A stretch of DNA of 14,705 nt from Gonapodya sp. JEL0774 (taxonomy: Eukaryota > Monoblepharomycota > Monoblepharidomycetes > Monoblepharidales > Gonapodyaceae), in assembly GCA_027604505.1 (NCBI GenBank), contig JADIIX010000307.1, positions 1 to 14,705 on the forward strand, in the 5' to 3' direction. Below are positions 8,854 to 14,705 of the stretch, piece after piece. The translations under genes were made by a program, and so were the position numbers. The notes beneath the pieces are model-generated. The model saw only the letters and a list, made by a program, of their open reading frames with translations. It did no database searches and was not told where the DNA came from. Within the stretch, counting starts at the first letter, position 1; every line of letters starts with the position of its first letter.

Positions 8854-9534
8854 TGACTGTGATCAAGATTCTGAGAGCAGGCTTGTTAACCAGATTGTAA
8901 CGCTTGACTGGACTAGTTTACTGCAAGCAGCAAACCTGACTTATCTGTGGTCATGAAGTCAAAAACACCTTCGCGGCAACAGTTGTGGTAGTTCCGATGC
9001 GTGTCAGGTGTCGGAAGTGACAACACAGGCAAATGAGGAAGAGAGGAAAAAATGAAAGATAATCTATAGGCAAGTGGTATATGTGCAGATGCAACATCCA
9101 TTGGGTTGTCGATGAGATTCACGAGGGTGGGTTGCAATGGCGAGAAAAATGGCGACTTGGGACAAAATCATCTGTGAGGCCAAAAAAAAAGGTGGTGAGT
9201 GATATAGATAAAGATAAAGCAAATTTTATCTCGATGGAAATCGACAGAAGAATGGGGTGATGGTGGTGTTTCATGATGTATTCTGTTTGGCAATCAGATG
9301 GGGAGGACAGGGATGATCGCAAAAAGCAATGCACCAGACACAAGGGGAGGGGGATTGACCGAGTAGGCAGGCACCAGATGTGGGCTGACGGGCCGTGAGA
9401 CAAGAATCAAAGTCCCAATTGTGTAGGTATTCTCTCTGTCCTGTCTGGTCAGACTGCTATGTGAGCATGTCATGCAAAAATATATCTACACTATGCTACA
9501 TCCCACACATCAACAAGTGGTTTTAAGAACAACA
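8854..9534 (-). repeat. 5' LTR of the minus-strand LTR retrotransposon
   Basis: Partner of 79-751. On the minus strand it starts TGTTGTTCTTAAAACC and ends CACAGTCA. It lacks repeat R but has a segment of about 180 bp (roughly 9108-9289) that the other LTR lacks, including a run of nine A and the hairpin-forming 9212-9231. Differences from the partner are mostly C/T and G/A. Confidence 0.82.
9108..9289. repeat. LTR-specific extra segment, probable small insertion
   Basis: Present in the 5' LTR and absent from the 3' LTR, between TTGGGTTG and CAATCAGATGGGG on the plus strand. It contains a 7-bp-stem hairpin AGATAAA/TTTATCT at 9212-9231 and an A9 run. No clear target duplication, so a deletion from the 3' LTR is the alternative. 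Confidence 0.5.
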
Positions 9535-9922
9535 GTTGTTACTTTGCTCTTCTCTAGCACTGAATATCCATGTAATCTTGCTATCAGACCTCAAAACAAT
9601 GGAAGGAGTGCTGTCTCAAGGATGTGGTACAGGAAATGCAAGTGGAACGAGGAACAGCAACAGAGGTGGGGAAACTGGAAGAAATCATTGCAGATGCCAT
9701 AAGAATTGCATAGTAATTAAGATATGTACAATAGAATTGAATATAAGTTCTGACAATGTGGATGATAAGGAGGTTGTTGTACAATGAAATCATGTGTCTG
9801 TGCAACAAACTCAGTTCAAGGAAAGTGCTACAAGAAAACCTAAACTGCACTCTGGAGATGGACTGCTGCTGCTTTCTCATGGTCTACCTACCAAGCTGGT
9901 CCATGAACTTGGGCAGTTTGTA
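9535..9922. other. Spacer between the LTR element and repeat R copy 2
   Basis: No gene recognised. A plus-strand frame rich in Gly, Asn and Arg (near 9600-9670) is short and without known motif. Confidence 0.4.
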
Positions 9923-10052
9923 GTGGGGCAGTCACTAAATATCAGTCTCAGCCCTCTAAGAACGGGATGGTGGCCAAGTGATAGGCCTGGAGTGAGGTAT
10001 GATCTTAATGTGCGTAGCTAAGTGTGCCTTATATACATGTATAGGCTGTGGT

Positions 10053-10060
10053 CATATGAG
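10053..10060 (+). repeat. 8-bp target-site duplication, left (hAT)
   Basis: CATATGAG abuts the left end of the hAT element; CATACGAG abuts the right end at 14046-14053. Seven of eight bases agree, the difference being a T/C transition. Eight bases is the hAT standard. Confidence 0.85.
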
Positions 10061-10076
10061 TCATGCTATGACAAAC
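10061..10076 (+). repeat. Left TIR of the hAT element
   Basis: TCATGCTATGACAAAC. The inner 13-mer GTCATGCTATGAC, counting the preceding G, is nearly self-complementary. Confidence 0.8.
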
Positions 10077-11478
10077 GTTACAAAAGTTCAGGTTTGCTTG
10101 AAGTTCAATAAGCAGAACCTGATCTGGAGCTTAGATTTTTAGATACAATCTCTTTGTGGACAATCTTGAATTGAACTCGAACTTTGGGTTGCAGTTCGCA
10201 AACGTGTTTGTTTTATGGCTGACCACTGTCTTACCTGCACACTTCGAAATATCATCTCCACAAATCCACCAGCCGCACCGTTGCGGCACAAATCTCCTTC
10301 CCCACCTTACTTCCAGAATGGGAGGAAGATACAGTGGGTCATGGACTCTTGGGCTGTTTCAGACGGATGGGTTCACTGCCCCCTTTGTCCTCACATCCTC
10401 AGAAGCGCCTGTCTTTCCCTTTCCTGCCCAAGTTTTTCTGTCTCACTCATCGTTTTCCGTCTTAGTTTTATTCATAGAACTCAATTCTGTTACCCTTGTT
10501 CCTCCATCGTCGCCCCTTTGTCCTTGTTCCCACTTTTTCAAGCCTTACCTTCATGATTCCGAAGGAATAAAGTCGTCAGGATCAGAAACCCTCGTTGAAT
10601 TGTCATCCAGGATGATAAATCAGTTGAAAAGCCTCCAGACATTCAAGGTTGGTTCTAATTACGGTAGCAATGGGTACCCTGTACCTGTTGGGGCTCCCGG
10701 TGTGTGGAAATTGAATGCACCACCCATCACCCATCACTACAGCTTCCCAGATGGTGGGAGTTGGATTTGCGTACCTGTCGGTCTGTGGTTCCACCAACTG
10801 AGAGTCTCCGGGTCAGTTTGTGCAGACATCCCGCTTCCTCCACTGCTTGCCACCATTCCTGAAGCTCCTGGCCACTTGATCTAGTACCAATGGTGCTTGG
10901 GATGCAGTCTAGTGGTTTTGGCAGCCCCCTTTAGGATGATGTGGTTTTCCCACAACCCCAATTTATTAGCTCCTGGGATATGGCACCCTCCAGCACCATG
11001 CCTGTTCCCTGTATCAATCCCCAGACTCCTTACCCCTTGTTCTGACACCAATTTGCAAATGAGACAATCCATTTGGAGGCAGAGTTCCTGAAGCTGCACC
11101 TGCAACTCAAACTACCTCATGTTACTCACCTCAAGCAGTGTCAGGAAGCAAGTTTTCTTGCTGTCCCATGGCTGTTGGTTGTCCTGCAAAGGTGTGACAT
11201 CAAACTATTGGATGGGTTCAAGTCCTGTGTTGTCCACTCAGTGCTTGACTGGCAGCTAGGAGTGGTGGGTGGGGGTGATGTGGTATTCTTCTTTCTTAAC
11301 AATAGACTTTGTAGCAGACATGTCAATAATAAATAAGTAATAATTACCAGCACTACTATTTAATTGCCCAGAGTGTGTCTGTTTTCTGGCTGAACCCACA
11401 TACAAGTTACGCAACCTCAGAGCTTTTGAAAGCTCTCATTGAAGTAATTACAAAACCAAAAACTTCACAAACATTAAA
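10077..11478. other. Long 5' region of the hAT element, no recognised gene
   Basis: 1.4 kb separates the left TIR from the transposase start. It holds one sizeable open frame on the plus strand (listed separately) and no recognised domain. A further nested insertion is possible, but I could not find its ends. Confidence 0.45.
10317..10884 (+). CDS. Unrecognised open reading frame of about 188 codons
   Basis: From the first ATG (10317) to TAG at 10882-10884 this frame has no stop, unlike the neighbouring pseudogenes. The frame is open for about 50 further codons upstream, from 10156. The peptide is rich in Ser, Pro, Val, Leu and Phe with no recognised motif. Its first part comes from pyrimidine-rich DNA, which lowers stop-codon frequency, so the openness may be compositional. 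No intron signals or start context support it strongly. Confidence 0.2.
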
Positions 11479-12447
11479 ATGGATGTGTCAGACTCAGATG
11501 ATGCATCTGATGCCAATAATTTCCCTCAGGATGCAGAGATGGTGTGACACAGATCATCCAATCAGGCTACCGGCAATTCCTCAGCCGCATCCACATCTAC
11601 CTGCAACAAAAACAGGAAGTATGCATCTCATTTTGATCATGTTTTGTCTTGAAAGGTTGTTGGTGATGGAGAGAAGTTTACACACTTCAAGTGTGTTCAT
11701 TGTCAGTGAGGGTCTGTTTCAGCAATGGAATCAGCAGAAGACATCTTCACCAGCTTTTCTGTGAAGGAAACTTATTATCAAGACAGATTCTGCTACTACA
11801 AACCGGCGCTGTCACCTGGTCACCCAACATGGGAACCTACGCTCTGTTTGAGAGCTTTTGCGAACAAAGACAAGGACAACCAACCACAACTCAGAGCAAT
11901 TCTCAAGTTAAGCACTGAAACCTCAGTGTGGAAGGATACTGTGCCAGGAATTTTGAATTGACAATCAACCCACTGTTAGAGTGTTTGTTAACCATCTACC
12001 TTACTCAACTGCAGACTCTCTGCAGTTCCGCCTGGTTGTTTGAATGTTGTGCCCTGGTACTCTACCACTCAGTTTAAAAGGAGTCAAAGCTGCGATTGAA
12101 AAGGAGTTTTCTGTGGAACAGTAGAAAGTTATCAGTAACTTGAAGCTGAGTTGCTGTACTTTCTTGTGTATGGCTCACATTGTGGCTCCAAGAAAGTGAT
12201 CCACAGACCACAACCATCTCCAAAGAACATCCCATCAAAAATTGCTGTTACCACAGACACCTGGACAACCCTTGCCATGAAACACTCTTTTATTGGTGTC
12301 ACAGTTTAATACATTGAAGATAGTAACAGCTCGTGGACTTTGGTGTCTAAGGCAATTGATCTTATGAAATTGTCTGTGTCACACTTGGGAGGTAATCTTG
12401 GACCAGCTATGGGTCAAGTTTTGGATGCTTTTGGGATTACATCAAAG

Positions 12448-12521
12448 GTATTTACATTTGAGTCTTCAGACAGCTTGGCCTGCAGGGCCACACATCCTTT
12501 TAATCGAGACAATCCTTACAG
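12448..12521 (+). other. Predicted 74-nt intron 1 of the hAT transposase
   Basis: Donor AAG/GTATTTACAT, acceptor TCCTTACAG. Splicing joins G-I-T-S-K to V-V-A-T-N-N-N-T-M-M-R-T-L in the frame that carries L-A-H-A-L-N-L. The alternative reading through it runs into TGA at 12547. Confidence 0.7.
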
Positions 12522-13541
12522 GTGGTGGCAACAAACAACAACACAATGATGCGTACACTTTGTCATGATTTTAGGCAGTCTCTTCCTGTTGGGTTTGATT
12601 CTGTTAAGAGACATGTGTTCTGATTAGCTCACGCATTGAACTTGGCTGCAAAGGCCATGATAAGTGTACTGAGATCTCGGATTTGTGCCTGCAGAAATAG
12701 TTTTGATGCTTTTGACGAACTGCAGTATGCAGAGGAGAATGAAAATGATGATATGGCTGAGAATGCAGCAAGTGAAGCGTCAACTTTTATGAAAGTGAGT
12801 ATACAAGTAAGAAAATTGGCTCCAGGTGATGTACTGACTGACTGACGTACAATACGTGGTCTAAAAGTAGCTTTGCACTCTGATTGTGGCAATTTGCAAG
12901 AGTCCACAGCTCCATGAGGTGTTTTCAAAAGTTTCAACTTGACACAAAAGAGTGGAATGTTACCAGATCTATGTGCTTCCACTTTCAACCAGTCTCTGAT
13001 GTTGCTGAAGTTGTCAGTGTTCAAACTTATCCAACAATTGGCTCTGTGACACCTTCTTTCAATGATCTTTTTGAGTTCTTGGAGAAGCAAGCTGAGACAG
13101 CAGCTGAACCTGCAATCAGATTGGCTGCTTTAGATGGTTTAGATGTTTTACGCAAGTATTATTCAAAAGCTGATCATACTCCCATTTTTGCTCTTTCCGT
13201 CTCTGAGTTCTTTCCTCTCCTGATGGCTTATTCTGTGATCACTGAGCATTGATCTTAGCATTTTGAATGTAGTTCTTATCCACGTGAAAGGTTCCACTTC
13301 TTTGAAACTCCTGGTTGGGAGGACTATGCAGATGATATTTGGGCCACCATCAATGAGATCTTCCAGCGTGACTATCAAAGCCACAAGTCTATTGGGTTGG
13401 AACCAGCGCACATTGAGAGTGGGCAAAGGAAGAGGTGTACATGGTCAGATACCAAAGTCCCATACTCCAAACAAAGGCGGTTTGAGGATGTGGATCAATT
13501 GAAACTTTACCGTGAGTCAGATGACACTTGAATTCTGGAAG

Positions 13542-13598
13542 GTAAGTCCATCCACAATATTTGCGATGATGTGATCTCACAACTATTTCAAGTCGCAG
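13542..13598 (+). other. Predicted 57-nt intron 2 of the hAT transposase
   Basis: Donor AAG/GTAAGTCC, acceptor AGTCGCAG, with a CTCAC branch-site-like stretch about 20 bases before the acceptor. It joins L-E-F-W-K to N-D-S-E-A, as expected just upstream of the dimerisation domain. Confidence 0.75.
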
Positions 13599-14029
13599 AA
13601 TGACTCTGAAGCTTGAAAGCTCCAGATCTTGCATGTATTGCTTGAGACTACCTTTGCATACTGGCAACCAGTGTTCCATCTGAACGTCTCTTCTCATTGT
13701 CTTCATCAATTCTTATTACGAATCGAAGCAGTCTTAAACCCAAAAATGTAAGGAAGGTTGTGTGGTTGGGGGATTGGTGGAAGGTTTGTTCAAAGGCCAA
13801 AAGGAGGAAAGAAGCTCCTTTGGAGAGTGAATGGGAGGATGTGGAGTCAGACGATGACTTTAATACTGATGAAGATTGAAGTTCTACTGTTATATCTGTT
13901 TGGTTTAGCTAAGAAGTTCGAAAACGATCAATTTTCTCATCAGAGTTCAAGGTTTGATTTGATCACAAAATGTGTACTTGAATGTTTGATTTGGTGATCT
14001 TCTTTTGTGCCGAGTTTGGTTCGAGTTCG

Positions 14030-14045
14030 GTTCGTCATAGCATGA
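14030..14045 (-). repeat. Right TIR of the hAT element
   Basis: Minus strand reads TCATGCTATGACGAAC inward; matches 10061-10076 with one mismatch. Confidence 0.8.
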
Positions 14046-14053
14046 CATACGAG
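14046..14053 (+). repeat. 8-bp target-site duplication, right (hAT)
   Basis: CATACGAG, partner of CATATGAG at 10053-10060. Confidence 0.85.
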
Positions 14054-14070
14054 GTTTCAATACCACAACA

Positions 14071-14628
14071 AGTTGTTCCATATCTTTTTCTGACATGCCA
14101 TCACATTCCCTGGAAAGATATCAAAATTGAATTTTGTCATTGGAACAGAAGGAAATTGCCAGACACTTCTGATCAAGTAAGAATTTCCGACGTATTTTTG
14201 AAACTTGTCTGTGACAGGTATGAGCTTGCAGCTCAGGCCTCAGTGGGATGATGAACTATTGTGTAAGTGAAATCTACCTCCTTACAGCTTGGTTGATATC
14301 TTTAAAACATGTAGCACCAAGTATGCACTGAATCTGAAACAAAAAAGCAGATTTGTTGTGGGGTTGTTTCCTGAGTAGCCTTCTCTAAGTGCTGTGCAAA
14401 CCACACAAACACTTAAGAAGGATTTTGTGCAGTCAGGCAATAAACTCACATTGTTGAGCTTCTGTTACAGTTTGTGTTGGTTGGTGCAGTGGACTGGCAC
14501 CAGATACAAATAGAGCAAGATAGACAAGATGTAGTAGACAGATGGATAGATAGATACAGTGTGGTGGGACCCTGAATACTCAACCCCTTGGGCTGACCAC
14601 AGCCTCGCCCAATCCCCACCATCTCCCA
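14071..14628. other. Right flank, no recognised gene
   Basis: Short frames only. A small GATA-rich simple repeat lies at about 14540-14556 (GGATAGATAGATA). The boundary with the terminal repeat at 14628/14629 shows no feature of its own. Confidence 0.5.
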
Positions 14629-14705
14629 GTTCAGGTCACAGTGGGATGGACGAGGTATGCTTGGCAATTTGAAACATGGAACAATAATGATTTGAAAATA
14701 ATCTC
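14629..14705 (-). repeat. Right arm of exact 77-bp terminal inverted repeat
   Basis: Exact reverse complement of 1-77. The adjoining inner sequence differs from that on the left: here CATCTCCCA (14620-14628), there the edge of the LTR. Confidence 0.97.

Larger units (their letters stand above)
11479..13879 (+). pseudogene. hAT transposase (BED-finger type), multiply broken, with introns
   Basis: Starts at ATG 11479 (M-D-V-S-D-S-D-D-A-S-D) and ends at 13879 with an acidic tail (E-S-D-D-D-F-N-T-D-E-D). A BED-like finger start is seen near 11653-11706 (K-F-T-H-F-K-C-V-H-C). The RNase-H-like core follows: I-A-V-T-T-D-T-W-T-T with likely first Asp at 12256-12258, D-A-F-G-I-T-S-K, L-A-H-A-L-N-L-A-A-K (~12624), and R-K-Y-Y-S-K (~13150). 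The hAT dimerisation motif P-S-E-R-L-F-S follows A-T-S-V near 13670-13695. Stops include 11545, 11650, 11707, 11959, 12307, 12621, 13249, 13255 and 13643. Frame changes lie near 12845-12884, 13526 and 13612. Two predicted introns repair others. After splicing intron 1 the D-N motif expected for the second catalytic Asp is missing. Family assignment is firm; the gene is dead. Confidence 0.93.
10061..14045 (+). mobile_element. hAT-superfamily DNA transposon, defective
   Basis: Its ends are TCATGCTATGACAAAC on the left and the reverse complement of TCATGCTATGACGAAC on the right, one mismatch in 16. It is flanked by 8-bp duplications and sits inside repeat R, whose uninterrupted copy survives at 381-548. 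The right subterminal DNA (14012-14033) has repeats of the type GTTCGAG/GGTTCG, a common hAT end feature. Length is 3985 bp. The only recognisable gene is the broken hAT transposase on the plus strand. The 1.4 kb before that gene is unusually long. Confidence 0.9.
9923..14070 (+). repeat. Repeat R, copy 2, split by the hAT element
   Basis: The two pieces are 9923-10060 and 14054-14070. Joined, they match the minus strand of 381-548: GTGGGGCAGTCACTA, TCTCAGCCCTCTA, GGGATGGTGGCC, GTGATAGGCCTGGAGTG, GCCTTATATACATGT, then TCAATACCACAACA. Copy 2 lacks about 20 bases present in copy 1 before the TATATA. The match across the junction shows that the DNA in between was inserted. Confidence 0.8.

Noticed and set aside
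8820-8866. Similarity to the reverse complement of 14540-14600
   Set aside because: Some shared bases (AGGGGT, GTCCCA, CTGT) can be aligned, but only at about 65% with gaps. This is too weak to claim homology.
11215-11225. Pol III B-box-like GGTTCAAGTCC, possible tRNA or SINE
   Set aside because: The 11-mer fits a B box, but no cloverleaf can be folded around it and only a poor A-box candidate lies upstream.
1-14705. Complete linear virus, virophage or Polinton-like genome with ITRs
   Set aside because: Size and inverted ends would fit, but no capsid, packaging ATPase, DNA polymerase or integrase is seen. The recognisable genes are broken transposases and a gag-like gene, and the coding capacity is very low.
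1-14705. CRISPR array, rRNA, tRNA genes, bacterial operon or toxin-antitoxin genes
   Set aside because: No regular short repeats, rRNA signatures or complete tRNA cloverleaf were found. The predicted introns and transposase families show eukaryotic DNA.

Overview
The window is eukaryotic, most likely fungal and probably Agaricomycete-like. No ordinary host gene was recognised. It is a nest of decayed transposable elements. The fungal reading rests on several short introns (57-77 nt, GT-AG) whose removal restores reading frames. It also rests on two transposase families that, from memory, are common in basidiomycete genomes: a DDE endonuclease with a P-K-F-H-x-E-L-N box, and a hAT transposase with a BED-like finger and a P-S-E-R-L-F-S dimerisation motif. 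No database search was possible, so taxonomy is inference.

Layout. (1) Bases 1-77 and 14629-14705 are an exact inverted repeat of exactly 77 bp, which may be a real TIR or an assembly-graph overlap (77 is a common assembler k-mer). (2) Complement(79..9534) reads as an old LTR retrotransposon on the minus strand: 5' LTR 8854-9534, 3' LTR 79-751, a primer-binding-site-like stretch at 8835-8852 and a broken gag-like gene with a CCHC-type zinc knuckle at 7389-7433. I see no reverse transcriptase, so it looks non-autonomous. (3) A 4.57-kb Tc1/mariner-type element (2411-6981) with CAGTGCAC termini and TA duplications sits inside that gag-like gene. It carries an intron-containing, multiply broken DDE transposase and, just downstream, a second small intron-containing gene. 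(4) A short repeat, R, is present in the 3' LTR (about 381-548) and, inverted, at 9923-14070. The second copy is split by (5) a 3985-bp hAT element (10061-14045) with 8-bp target duplications and its own broken transposase.

Order of events (inference). The LTR element came first. Its 3' LTR later took R and its 5' LTR took a separate segment of about 180 bp. The mariner element entered the gag-like gene and the hAT element entered the other R copy. The two hAT/R events are supported by the 3'-LTR copy of R, which preserves the uninterrupted site.

All coding units are dead in this copy. Most in-frame stops are what C-to-T change would give (CGA to TGA, CAA to TAA, CAG to TAG), which fits methylation- or RIP-like decay of silenced repeats. 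The most novel items are the mariner element with its downstream companion gene and the gag-only LTR element.
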